A DNA stretch of 64,000 nucleotides, taken from positions 48,963-112,962 of the forward strand of contig CAKPHC010000006.1 of the NCBI GenBank assembly GCA_934155645.1, given 5' to 3'. Position 1 is the first letter of the stretch, and each line of letters opens with the position of its first letter. This stretch comes from an uncultured Bacilli bacterium (GTDB lineage: Bacteria > Bacillota_I > Bacilli_A > RF39 > UBA660). Below, one piece after another: positions 36,232 through 44,914 of this stretch. Made by a program: the position numbers and the translations under genes. Below the pieces are notes generated by a model that did no database searches, was not told the DNA's origin, and was given only the letters and a program-made list of their open reading frames with translations.

Positions 36232-36504
36232 TTATTTTCCTTTTTTATTTTCAGCGTATTTTTTCATGATACCTGCTTTACTAAATAAGTTTCTAACAGT
36301 ATCAGTGATTTCAGCACCATTACCTAACCATTTTAAAGCAACTTCTTCATTAATTTTTACTTCTGCTGGATTAGTTAAAGGATTATATGTACCAACTAAT
36401 TCAAGATATTGTCCATCTCTTGGTCTTCTAGAATCAGTAGCAACAATACGATATACAGGTTTCTTTTTAGCACCCATTCTTGTTAATCTAATTTTAACTG
36501 CCAT
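36232..36504 (-). CDS. rpsP: 30S ribosomal protein S16
   Basis: 90 residues from the ATG at 36504 (GGAGGGA site): [20 protein letters not shown], then [19 protein letters not shown], both fully typical. The six extra upstream codons in the open frame contain the ribosome site and are not translated. Confidence 0.96.
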   Translation of the reverse strand: MAVKIRLTRMGAKKKPVYRIVATDSRRPRDGQYLELVGTYNPLTNPAEVKINEEVALKWLGNGAEITDTVRNLFSKAGIMKKYAENKKGK

Positions 36505-36596
36505 GTTATCCCTCCATTCCACTCGAATTCAATTTAATTATATATTAGCATTATATGTAATGTCAAGTATTTTTTGTTAACAGATAATAAAATTCT

Positions 36597-36624
36597 AAAA
36601 AAAGAAAACAGCTTTGAGCTGTTT
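36597..36624 (-). terminator. Terminator, probably of the former native valS
   Basis: Stem AAACAGCT/AGCTGTTT (36606-36624) followed on the minus strand by TTCTTTTTTT. It lies six bases beyond the stop of the ValS-like remnant at 36630. Confidence 0.8.
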
Positions 36625-36629
36625 CTTTA

Positions 36630-36719
36630 CTATTTTACTTTTTCTTGTAATATTACTAGCTTTTCTTCTTCCTCTTCTAATTTCTTACGGTCTAAGTCAA
36701 CAATATTCTTTGATGATAA
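36630..36719 (-). pseudogene. Remnant of the C-terminus of a bacterial-type ValS
   Basis: An in-frame stretch of 29 codons ends in TAG at 36630, reading KNIVDLDRKKLEEEEEKL and then VILQEKVK, preceded at once by a stop. It has the pattern of the final coiled-coil arm of bacterial valyl-tRNA synthetases (KAP-x-x-I/V-x-x-x-R-x-K-L...). No start or ribosome site is present. The adjacent ValS gene (36766-39183) already has its own end and lacks such an arm. I read this as the tail of a displaced native valS. Confidence 0.65.
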
Positions 36720-36765
36720 TTATAAGTAGTATTCAACTTATTATAATTATTTAATTTTATAGATG

Positions 36766-39183
36766 TTATAAATTTTCTGTATCTAAAACAATTTTATTAA
36801 TTTTATAATCTTTTTCTATATCATTTAAAATTAAATTTTCTATAAATAAGGTTGCTTTAAAATCCTTTTTGGATTGTTTAATTGCATCTTTTACTCCAGT
36901 CGAACAATCTATATCTAATTCTTTAACAACTGTTTTTAATGACAAATTGTTACTAGATTTTTCACCTCTTACTGCACTTATTACTTCACACATTAAATCA
37001 CCATTTAACATTTCACTATCAAATGAATAATTTAAAGGTTTAATTTCAGTGATATGTATTGACTTCATATCGTGATATATGTCTTGATATATTTCTTCAG
37101 TAATAAACGGAAAGAAAGCACTGAAGTCTTGTAATAATTTATAAAGTAATATATAGACTGTCTTTTGCCCTGAATATCTTGCTTTTTCTCCAAATTCTTC
37201 TGGTCTGTATAATCTGTGTTTAACTATTTCTATATAATTATCACAAAAATTCCAGAAGAACTTTTCTAAAATATTTAAAGCTAAGCCTATTTCATAATTA
37301 TCTAAATACTTTATATACTCCTTTTCCATCTTAATAAAGTTGCCTAAAATCCACTTGTCAACATATTCAAAATCATCAAATTCTTTATCTTGATAGTCTT
37401 GAAGGTGCATTTGAATAAATTTTGAAACATTCCATATTTTATTAATTAACTTTTTGCCACGAAGTAATGTTTCTTCATTATACGTGATATCTGTTCCTAA
37501 CCTTCCAGAAGCAGCCCAATATCTTACAACATCTGCTGAATATTGTTTTATTAAATCTAAAGGTTCAACATTCGAATTTCCCTTACTTTTACTTATTTTT
37601 TCACCTTTGTTTGCCATAACAAATCCTGAAATCATAACGTTGTCCCAAGGTCTAATACCAAAATGATAATAACTTTTTACGATAGTGTAAAAATCCCATG
37701 TTCTTATTATTTCAGATGCATTACTACGCAAACTCATAGGTTTTAAAATTGATTCATAATTATCTTTTTCACCATATTTCATGTTAATAAGTGGAGTAAC
37801 TGAAGAAGTTGCCCAAGTATCCATAACATCAGACTCAGGTATGAATTCTTTACATCCACACTTAGAACATTTTTCAATTGGTGGATTATCAGTTAGTGGA
37901 TTAACTGGCAATTGTTCTTTTGATGCGAATACAGGTTCTCCACATTCTTTACAATACCATACTGGAAATGGCACCCCAAAGTATCTTTGTCTTGATATAC
38001 ACCAGTCCCACGCAACATTATTAACCCATTCTTCATATCTATTGTGCATATGTGTTGGATACCAATTAATTTCGTTTCCAATTCTTAAGAAATCTTCTTT
38101 ATGATTCATTATATCAATAAACCATTGTTTCATTACTGAATATTCCACTTCTCTACCACATCTTTCATGCGTTTGTACTTCGTGTTCCAATTCCTCAATT
38201 TTAACAATATATCCACCAGCTTGTAAATCATCTACAATTTGTTTTCTTGCCTCTTTTATTTTTAATCCACCATAGTTAGCTACAGAATCGATTATTCTTC
38301 CATCATTAGTAAAAATGTATTTAAGTGGTAAGTTGTATTTTTTCCACCACTCTATGTCTGTTTGATCTCCAAATGTACAGCACATAACAACACCTGTACC
38401 TTTATCAATCGCAACTTTTTCATCCCCCATAATTGGAACATTAACATCAATTACTGGAATATGAGCAGTTTTTCCTATTAAATGCTTGTTTTTCTCATCA
38501 TTAGGATTTACGAACACGCAAACAATAGCAGGCATCAATTCCGGTCTTGTTGTAGCAATAGTAAATTTTTCACCATCTTCAACTGTTTCAAAATTTACAT
38601 AATTAAATGTTGTTTTAATAGTTTTGGTTTCCAATTCAGCCTGAGCAATAGATGTTAAACACTCATTACACCATAATGCAGGGCTTTCCTTGTGATAACA
38701 ATGTCCTTTTTCTATTAAATCTAAAAATGAATTTTGACTTATTTTTATTGTAGATGGGCTTACTGTTTTGTAATACATATTCCAATCCGTACTTACACCA
38801 AGTCTAGAAAATAAATCCTGAAATTCTAATTCGTACTTATCTGTTGTTTCGTAACACAATTTTGAAAAATCTTCTCTGCCAATCTCATGAGCTTTTTTAC
38901 CTTGTTCTTTTTCTACTAATCTTTCGCTTGGCAAGCCATTATCATCAAAACCAAATGGATAAAACACATTATATCCTCTTATTCTTTTGTATCTTGCAAT
39001 CATTTCTGCTTGTGAATAAGAAAATATATGTCCAATATGTATTTTGCCATTAACTGTTGGAGGAGGTGTATCTATTGAATATACCTTCCTTTGATCAGGT
39101 TTAAATTCATATATTTTGTTTTCTTTCCAATAATTTAACCATTTTTCTTCTTTTTCAAGTGAATTATACTTCTTATCTAACAT
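36766..39183 (-). CDS. valS: Valyl-tRNA synthetase, archaeal/rickettsial-like type (copy 1)
   Basis: 805 residues. Class I synthetase: SIDTPPPTVNGKIHIGHIFS (HIGH at 49-52), FGFDDNGLPSERLVE, a CP1 editing domain with TIATTRPELMPA and KGTGVVMCCTFGDQTD, zinc-type CNEC and CKEC/CSKCGC pairs, and KISKSKGN near 527-534. The DDNGLPTERL version and the lack of a C-terminal coiled-coil arm set it apart from ordinary bacterial ValS. The valine T-box upstream (specifier GTA) supports the identity. A close relative follows at 39506-41968. Confidence 0.9.
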   Translation of the reverse strand: MLDKKYNSLEKEEKWLNYWKENKIYEFKPDQRKVYSIDTPPPTVNGKIHIGHIFSYSQAEMIARYKRIRGYNVFYPFGFDDNGLPSERLVEKEQGKKAHEIGREDFSKLCYETTDKYELEFQDLFSRLGVSTDWNMYYKTVSPSTIKISQNSFLDLIEKGHCYHKESPALWCNECLTSIAQAELETKTIKTTFNYVNFETVEDGEKFTIATTRPELMPAIVCVFVNPNDEKNKHLIGKTAHIPVIDVNVPIMGDEKVAIDKGTGVVMCCTFGDQTDIEWWKKYNLPLKYIFTNDGRIIDSVANYGGLKIKEARKQIVDDLQAGGYIVKIEELEHEVQTHERCGREVEYSVMKQWFIDIMNHKEDFLRIGNEINWYPTHMHNRYEEWVNNVAWDWCISRQRYFGVPFPVWYCKECGEPVFASKEQLPVNPLTDNPPIEKCSKCGCKEFIPESDVMDTWATSSVTPLINMKYGEKDNYESILKPMSLRSNASEIIRTWDFYTIVKSYYHFGIRPWDNVMISGFVMANKGEKISKSKGNSNVEPLDLIKQYSADVVRYWAASGRLGTDITYNEETLLRGKKLINKIWNVSKFIQMHLQDYQDKEFDDFEYVDKWILGNFIKMEKEYIKYLDNYEIGLALNILEKFFWNFCDNYIEIVKHRLYRPEEFGEKARYSGQKTVYILLYKLLQDFSAFFPFITEEIYQDIYHDMKSIHITEIKPLNYSFDSEMLNGDLMCEVISAVRGEKSSNNLSLKTVVKELDIDCSTGVKDAIKQSKKDFKATLFIENLILNDIEKDYKINKIVLDTENL

Positions 39184-39196
39184 TTTAATTCCTTCC

Positions 39197-39437
39197 TTTC
39201 ATAAAAAAAAGTCCATCCTAATCAAAGGATGAACTTGAAGTCCACGGTACCACCTTAATTCATATTATTAAAATAATATGCAACTTAATGCTTTAACGCA
39301 GCTATACGTAAATTCCTACTAATAATTCAGAAAATCTGCTCCCAAGCTACTTTCAATTACCTATTATGCAAATTTACACCAATCATTTGCTCTCTATAAT
39401 AAAATTAATAATCTACTTCTCTTGTTCTCAGCAATTG
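39197..39437 (-). promoter_or_regulatory. T-box riboswitch, valine-specific, upstream of ValS copy 1
   Basis: The T-box GGTGGTACCGTGG is on the minus strand at 39242-39254. A terminator follows: AGTTCATCCT/AGGATGGACT with eight T (39203-39232). In Stem I the sequence GAAAGTAGCTTGGGAG places GTA (Val) in the specifier position, matching GAAGGTAGCTAGGGAG in the second valine T-box. Uncharged tRNA-Val should promote read-through into valS copy 1. Confidence 0.92.
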
Positions 39438-39442
39438 CAAAT

Positions 39443-39471
39443 ATTATATCAAGTTTTCTTTATATATTCAA
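39443..39471 (-). promoter_or_regulatory. Promoter of the ValS copy 1 T-box
   Basis: On the minus strand TTGAAT (39466-39471), 17-bp spacer, TATAAT (39443-39448). Confidence 0.7.
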
Positions 39472-39505
39472 TAAAATTAGAAAAATTACAAAAAAAAGAT
39501 AAGTT

Positions 39506-41968
39506 TTATTGATTTTTCTTATCTTTCATAACAAGTTTCATAACTTTTGTATCTTCTATGTAACTGTCTTCAATCTTTTTACCAACAATTGATACTTCAG
39601 TTACATCACTCTTTTCAACGTCAATATGTTCAGCACGAGTACAATTTTGAATATCTAAAATTGAATCTTTTAAACATCTGATATTATCTAATGATGTTGA
39701 AATTTTTAATTCTTCAATTGGTTCTTTCATTGATAAATTACGTTCAGTTTTATATTTTCGTACATCTCCAACTACTTTTTTCATTGCATTACCAAATTCT
39801 ATATACTTTTTATCATAAGGTAACTCTGTAAATTTGCTTGTAGAAAGGAGCTCATCCTTAAACTTAGATTTATATAATTCTTGATAAATATATTCTGTAA
39901 TATGTGGAACAAAAGGTGAATACATTTTTAATACTTCAAGGAATACAGTTGATAATGTTTGTTGAGCAGCTTTTTGGGAATTGCCATATTTATTATCAGG
40001 ATTATATAATCTTTCCTTTACCATTTCTAAATAATTATCACACAAATCATTCCAGAAAAATTTGTCAATTTCTTGTCTTGCTAATCCCATTTCATAATTT
40101 TCCATTTGTTGTTGGTATTTTTCAAACGTTTCATGGCATCTAGAGATTAACCATTTATCAATAGATTGTAATTCCGTTTCTTTATTTAAATCAGCGTCTT
40201 TGATTTGCATATCTACAAACTTAGCAGAATTCCATAGTTTATTCATAAATCTTTTTGAACTTTCTATATCTTTTGTATCAAACCATGTATCTGTTCCTAA
40301 TTTATTTGATGCAGTCCAATATCTTATCATATCAGCACCATAAGTATCCAATAAATCATTAGGAGACATTTTAGCGTTATTTTTGGATTTGCTTATTTTC
40401 TCACCTTTTTTAGCAAGTACAAATCCTGAAATCATCAAATCTTTCCAAGGCACTTGCCCAGTATGATATAAACTTTTTACAATTGAATAAAATGTCCATG
40501 TTCTTATTATTTCATGTGCATGACTTCGCATACTCATAGGATATAAAAATTCTCTTTCGTCATTTTCACCATATTTCATATTAATAAACGGTGATACGGA
40601 TGAAGTTGCCCATGTGTCCATTACAGCTGTTTCAGGTATGAAGTTTTTACATCCACACTTACAAGCAGCATGTGGATTATGTTCTAATGGATTTAATGGT
40701 AATTCCTTATCTTCCGGAATCATTACATCGCCACATTCTTTACAATACCATATTGGGAACGGTACTCCAAAATACCTTTGTCTTGATATACACCAATCCC
40801 ATTTTAAATTGTTAACCCAATCTAAATATCTATTTTTCATAGATTCTGGGTGCCAATTAATTTCATCTGCAGCTTTAATCAATTCATTTTTTATACTTAA
40901 AATATCAATATACCATTGTGGAGAATTAATTATTTCTATTTCGTTTCCGCATCTTTCATGCGTACTTACAGAGTGTTCAATTTTATCACTTTTTATTAAT
41001 AGACCTTGTTTTTGTAACTCTTCAACAATCTTCATTCTTGCATCGAGTGTTTTCATCCCACCAATTATAGCAACATCTGGGTTGATTGTTCCGTCAGCTT
41101 GCATTATTCTTTTTATTGGAAGATTATATTCTTTTTGCCATTCCATATCAGTTTGATCGCCAAATGTACAGCACATTACAACGCCTGTACCTTTGTTTAT
41201 TGCAACTCTTTCATCTGCAATGATTGGAACCTGATTGTTATATAATGGAACGATAGCAGTTTTTCCTATTAAGTTCGTATATCTTTCATCACTAGGATTT
41301 ACAAATATTGCAACACATCCACCTAGAAATTCTGGTCTCGTTGTAGCTATTTGCAAATTTTTATTATCAACTGAAAAATTAACATAATTAAAATAACTTT
41401 TTACGTCTTTATTTTCAAGTTCTGCTTGTGCAATAGAAGTTTGGCAACAAGGGCACCATAACACTGGCATTTCTTTTCTATATGCCTTTCCTTTTTTTAC
41501 TAGATCTATAAAAGATCTTTGTGAAACTTTTCTAGATAATTCATTAATGGTATCATAACTCAAATCCCAATCGGCACTAATTCCTAAACGTTTAAATAAA
41601 TCCTGAAATTCTTTAATATATTTATCTTTTGTAGCGGTACATTTTTCAATAAACTCACTTCTAGGTAAATCTTTTGCAAATATTCCTTCTTCTCTTTCAA
41701 CTAATCTTTCCGTTGGCAAACCATTATCATCGAATCCAAATGGATAATATACATTTTCACCTTTTAATCTGTGATATCTAACAAGCATTTCGGATTGAGT
41801 GAAGGAAAATATATGTCCAACATGTAATTTACCACTTACTGTTGGTGGAGGCGTATCAACTGAATAAACTGGTCGTTCATCAACACCTTTAAATTTATAG
41901 GCTTCTTTTTCTTCCCATAGTTTTTGCATTTCTTTTTCATTTTCAAGACTAAATCTTTTGTCCAACAT
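39506..41968 (-). CDS. Valyl-tRNA synthetase, archaeal/rickettsial-like type (copy 2)
   Basis: 820 residues. Same architecture as copy 1 throughout: SVDTPPPTVSGKLHVGHIFS (HVGH at 49-52), FGFDDNGLPTERLVE, editing-domain QIATTRPEFLGG and KGTGVVMCCTFGDQTD, zinc-type CPCC and CKEC pairs, and KISKSKNN near 523. The two copies are clearly related but diverged, so this is not a recent duplication. It has its own constitutive-looking promoter (42003-42030) and no T-box. A second synthetase of different drug sensitivity or editing behaviour is possible; that is inference. Confidence 0.88.
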   Translation of the reverse strand: MLDKRFSLENEKEMQKLWEEKEAYKFKGVDERPVYSVDTPPPTVSGKLHVGHIFSFTQSEMLVRYHRLKGENVYYPFGFDDNGLPTERLVEREEGIFAKDLPRSEFIEKCTATKDKYIKEFQDLFKRLGISADWDLSYDTINELSRKVSQRSFIDLVKKGKAYRKEMPVLWCPCCQTSIAQAELENKDVKSYFNYVNFSVDNKNLQIATTRPEFLGGCVAIFVNPSDERYTNLIGKTAIVPLYNNQVPIIADERVAINKGTGVVMCCTFGDQTDMEWQKEYNLPIKRIMQADGTINPDVAIIGGMKTLDARMKIVEELQKQGLLIKSDKIEHSVSTHERCGNEIEIINSPQWYIDILSIKNELIKAADEINWHPESMKNRYLDWVNNLKWDWCISRQRYFGVPFPIWYCKECGDVMIPEDKELPLNPLEHNPHAACKCGCKNFIPETAVMDTWATSSVSPFINMKYGENDEREFLYPMSMRSHAHEIIRTWTFYSIVKSLYHTGQVPWKDLMISGFVLAKKGEKISKSKNNAKMSPNDLLDTYGADMIRYWTASNKLGTDTWFDTKDIESSKRFMNKLWNSAKFVDMQIKDADLNKETELQSIDKWLISRCHETFEKYQQQMENYEMGLARQEIDKFFWNDLCDNYLEMVKERLYNPDNKYGNSQKAAQQTLSTVFLEVLKMYSPFVPHITEYIYQELYKSKFKDELLSTSKFTELPYDKKYIEFGNAMKKVVGDVRKYKTERNLSMKEPIEELKISTSLDNIRCLKDSILDIQNCTRAEHIDVEKSDVTEVSIVGKKIEDSYIEDTKVMKLVMKDKKNQ

Positions 41969-42002
41969 TAGTATTCCCCCTTAAATTTTCAGATTTCTGT
42001 TT

Positions 42003-42030
42003 ATTGTAGCATAAAATTAATTTTAGTCAA
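42003..42030 (-). promoter_or_regulatory. Promoter of ValS copy 2
   Basis: On the minus strand TTGACT (42025-42030), 16-bp spacer, TACAAT (42003-42008); start codon 35 bp downstream, with AAGGGGGAA as ribosome site. Confidence 0.7.
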
Positions 42031-42111
42031 TATTTCTAGAAAAAAATTTCTCTGTTCCTGTATTTTTTTAAGTTATTAAGATTTCTTCTGTTTTTATCAT
42101 AATTATCAGCT

Positions 42112-43029
42112 TTATATTTTTTTTAAAATTTTAGCATGATTATCGTTGGTAAAACTTCTTTCAAATAAACTCAATTGCTCTTTCTGCCTTTCTGTGTCTT
42201 TTCTTGATAAATCATTACTAACGATATACAACCAAGATGTTGTTTTAACTAAATCTAAAATGTATATTTTTTTTAATAAATCAACGTCAATTTGCTCAGT
42301 TATGTTTGGCTCATAATTATTTTTAAATGAGTTCCAAAAAGACAGTGAATTATACACTTCATTGGAGTTTATTAAATGATTCCACATTAGCCTCTGGATA
42401 TCATATTCTTTTGGAGACATTCCCATTCCATCTGTGTCTATTAATTTATACACCCCATTGATAGACATTACGTTGAGATTATATGGATCATTATGGCATA
42501 AAACCATGTCGCTTTTTAAATGTATATTCTCTACATCCGTTTCTTTAAATAATTTTAAAATTTTTGATTTTATTTCATGATTCATTAATTCTTTCGCTGC
42601 ATTTAATAAATTAATTGTTTGATTATAAAAATCATTTGAAAAACAAACCGCATATTTATTATTTGCACTTATACTGTGAATACTACTTAAGCATTTAGCC
42701 CACCATATTGAATCTGGGTTATTTGTTATTTCTTTTAATTCTTCGTATAAAAGAACTATTTTATCTTTAAATAATGATATATATTTATTGTCTTTCGTAA
42801 GGATTGGTTTCTCAACGCTATCTATATTTGATAAATCAGAATACAATACATTAAGATCTTTACAATGAATTCTATTTTTATCTACTAATTTTATAAATAA
42901 AGAGCGATTGTGAAACTCTATCTTAAAAATGTGAGGATATTGTTCTAACTGACATATTTTAAATGAAGATACTTCTTTTTTAAGATTATAGTTATTAATT
43001 ATATGTTGAAATAATAGTTCTTCTTTCAT
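42112..43029 (-). CDS. APH-like phosphotransferase
   Basis: 305 residues. Aminoglycoside-phosphotransferase/choline-kinase fold by motif: the catalytic loop LCHNDPYNLNVM near 188 (HxDxxxxN with HND) and YKLIDTDGMGMSPKEYDIQRLM near 208 (metal-binding D-x-D). Substrates of this family include aminoglycosides, macrolides, sugars and choline, and cannot be read from sequence. Last gene of the RSH-nucleotidyltransferase-glycosyltransferase-kinase operon. Confidence 0.8.
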   Translation of the reverse strand: MKEELLFQHIINNYNLKKEVSSFKICQLEQYPHIFKIEFHNRSLFIKLVDKNRIHCKDLNVLYSDLSNIDSVEKPILTKDNKYISLFKDKIVLLYEELKEITNNPDSIWWAKCLSSIHSISANNKYAVCFSNDFYNQTINLLNAAKELMNHEIKSKILKLFKETDVENIHLKSDMVLCHNDPYNLNVMSINGVYKLIDTDGMGMSPKEYDIQRLMWNHLINSNEVYNSLSFWNSFKNNYEPNITEQIDVDLLKKIYILDLVKTTSWLYIVSNDLSRKDTERQKEQLSLFERSFTNDNHAKILKKI

Positions 43030-43053
43030 AGTTTAAATCATTCCTTTATATAT

Positions 43054-44049
43054 CTAGTTTTTTGTTTTTGAAGAGTCATATAAAATTTTTGCTCTTTTCT
43101 TAACTGCAATTTCAGATATAGGTTGAAATTCATTTGTTGATGAAGCCCATGATTTATATTTTTTTAGATTTTCACGCATTTCTTGCCATTTCTTTTCTTC
43201 ACTACCACTATGTGGTTCATGCTTTATATGATATGAACCAACTTCCGTCGGAATAACAAATAAATGCTTTGATACCGCTAAAAAACCAAGTGCAATATCT
43301 TCTCCTCCCCATCCTATAATCCATTCTGGGAAACCACCTATTTCAATAAATTCACTTCTTGGAATAGCTAAAGTATGTGATATTACCATACAAGCTAAGT
43401 CCCAAAATCCTATAGTAAAATCTTTTCTCATACCTAAATTTCTGAATTTATTACTTTGTTTATATATTTCTAGAATTTTATCTTTTTTACAATTGTTGTA
43501 TGATGATCCACAATTAGAAACTGTCAAATCAAGAAATTCATCACTAATAGGTGTAGCTATTCTCCAATCGTTAAAATAATTAGATTCCTTCCACTTTTCT
43601 AAAGTAGGAACATCTTCATAATCAACAGTATCTCTGAATCCTACAACTAATCCTTTATAATCGTTTGCACTTAATAAATTTAAAGCATTTGGTATAAACT
43701 TAGGTGATAAAATCATATCCTGATCTAAAAACAAAATAATATCTCCAGTTGCATAAATTGCACCCGTGTTATTTGCAGCAGGAGCATTGCGGTTTTGGTC
43801 ATGCTGAACTATGAGTAATTTAAAATTATATTCTCCCATAATTAAATTAGGATTGTCATCGTGGCTATCAAAAACAGTAATTACTTCATAAATAAAATTT
43901 AATTTAGACAAATGCATTAATACTTCTTTTAAATATCTAGGATGATAAACTGGAATTACTACACTAATTTTTTTACTTTCATAATTATTATTACTTGGGT
44001 TTTTCCAATTATTTATAAAAGATAGTGAATTGTTATATAAGTTACCCAT
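43054..44049 (-). CDS. Family 2 glycosyltransferase with galactosyltransferase-type C-terminus
   Basis: 331 residues. GT-A fold: KISVVIPVYHPRYLKEVLMH near 27, AAANNTGAIYATGDIILFLDQDM with the DxD-like DQD near 113, and a C-terminal IGWGGEDIALGFLAV near 245, the acceptor/catalytic region of GT2/GT7-type enzymes. Nucleotide-sugar dependent; acceptor unknown. Soluble, no membrane segment. Overlaps the nucleotidyltransferase gene by 8 bp, with its own GAGGTGA site. Confidence 0.85.
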   Translation of the reverse strand: MGNLYNNSLSFINNWKNPSNNNYESKKISVVIPVYHPRYLKEVLMHLSKLNFIYEVITVFDSHDDNPNLIMGEYNFKLLIVQHDQNRNAPAANNTGAIYATGDIILFLDQDMILSPKFIPNALNLLSANDYKGLVVGFRDTVDYEDVPTLEKWKESNYFNDWRIATPISDEFLDLTVSNCGSSYNNCKKDKILEIYKQSNKFRNLGMRKDFTIGFWDLACMVISHTLAIPRSEFIEIGGFPEWIIGWGGEDIALGFLAVSKHLFVIPTEVGSYHIKHEPHSGSEEKKWQEMRENLKKYKSWASSTNEFQPISEIAVKKRAKILYDSSKTKN

Positions 44050-44893
44050 TACTCACCTCGTCAATGTCACTTTCTATTAATTTAAATGCTTTATATAAAA
44101 TATTTCTTTTAGTGATAAATTCCTCTGATGTTACTGCGTTAAATAATAAATGTTTTTTTAACAGTTCTAAAAACTTTGCTTTATTGTTCCAATTAGTTCT
44201 TAATAGTAACGCCTCATTCCACTTATCTCCAGGAAAATGAGTGTCACCTATTGCAAAAGCCATTACCATTAAGCATCTAATTATTCTTGCTGAGATTGAT
44301 TCATATAAGAAAATGTCTGCTCTTTCGGTTGCTGCTAAAAGTTTACCATTTATTAGAGATTTTGCTGTTTCAAAATATTCAAGTTTTAATGACAAAAATA
44401 ACTTTTTAGGAAAATCCATAGCTATTTTTTTTAGCTCTAATAATTCCTCTGTTTCTTTAATCAAAATTTTTTCGGATGCTACTGAAGCCGCTAATCCACT
44501 GGGCATATAACCTAATCCTAAATCATGACAATCTTGAATCGGAGCTACATTTCCGCTTTCATAATAAATTATTCGATTTTTTATGTCGTCTATATTTCTA
44601 TAACCAATTTCAAAATATAAATCCTCAATTACAAAAAATGAATGTGGACCCCATGGCATGTCGTTTTCCCATAAAAATGTATCGGTCCTCTTGTGTTTTG
44701 CATTAAACTTCGCTAAGGCTTTTGTTATACTATCTACTGAAGGTGCACCTTTATGTGTATAAAAATACATTTCTACATCTGATTTTTCATCTTCTAAACC
44801 ATTCATTCTTGATCCCCCTAAAGTAACACCACAACAATCTGGAATCAAAGATGATATTTCTTCCGCAATATCCATTATTATTTTTTTATTCAT
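44042..44893 (-). CDS. Nucleotidyltransferase (DUF4037/ANT-like)
   Basis: 283 residues. The pol-beta-type signature is near 25-41: GVTLGGSRMNGLEDEKSDVE (G-S-x10-D-x-E). The rest is helical, with LKLEYFETAKSLINGKLLAATERAD. The layout fits aminoglycoside-nucleotidyltransferase relatives. Acts on an unknown small molecule or nucleic acid. Coupled to the glycosyltransferase downstream and 21 bp after the RSH gene. Confidence 0.75.
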   Translation of the reverse strand: MNKKIIMDIAEEISSLIPDCCGVTLGGSRMNGLEDEKSDVEMYFYTHKGAPSVDSITKALAKFNAKHKRTDTFLWENDMPWGPHSFFVIEDLYFEIGYRNIDDIKNRIIYYESGNVAPIQDCHDLGLGYMPSGLAASVASEKILIKETEELLELKKIAMDFPKKLFLSLKLEYFETAKSLINGKLLAATERADIFLYESISARIIRCLMVMAFAIGDTHFPGDKWNEALLLRTNWNNKAKFLELLKKHLLFNAVTSEEFITKRNILYKAFKLIESDIDEVSNG

Positions 44894-44914
44894 ATATTTT
44901 CCTCTTTTCTATAT

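Noticed and set aside
40614..41156. 180-codon plus-strand open frame
   Set aside because: Antisense shadow of ValS copy 2, which has all class I motifs.
42031..42111. Short minus-strand frame (about 25 codons, NYDKNRRNLNNLKKY) between the kinase gene and the ValS copy 2 promoter
   Set aside because: No start codon or ribosome site, and no recognisable family; could be a remnant but there is nothing to support it.
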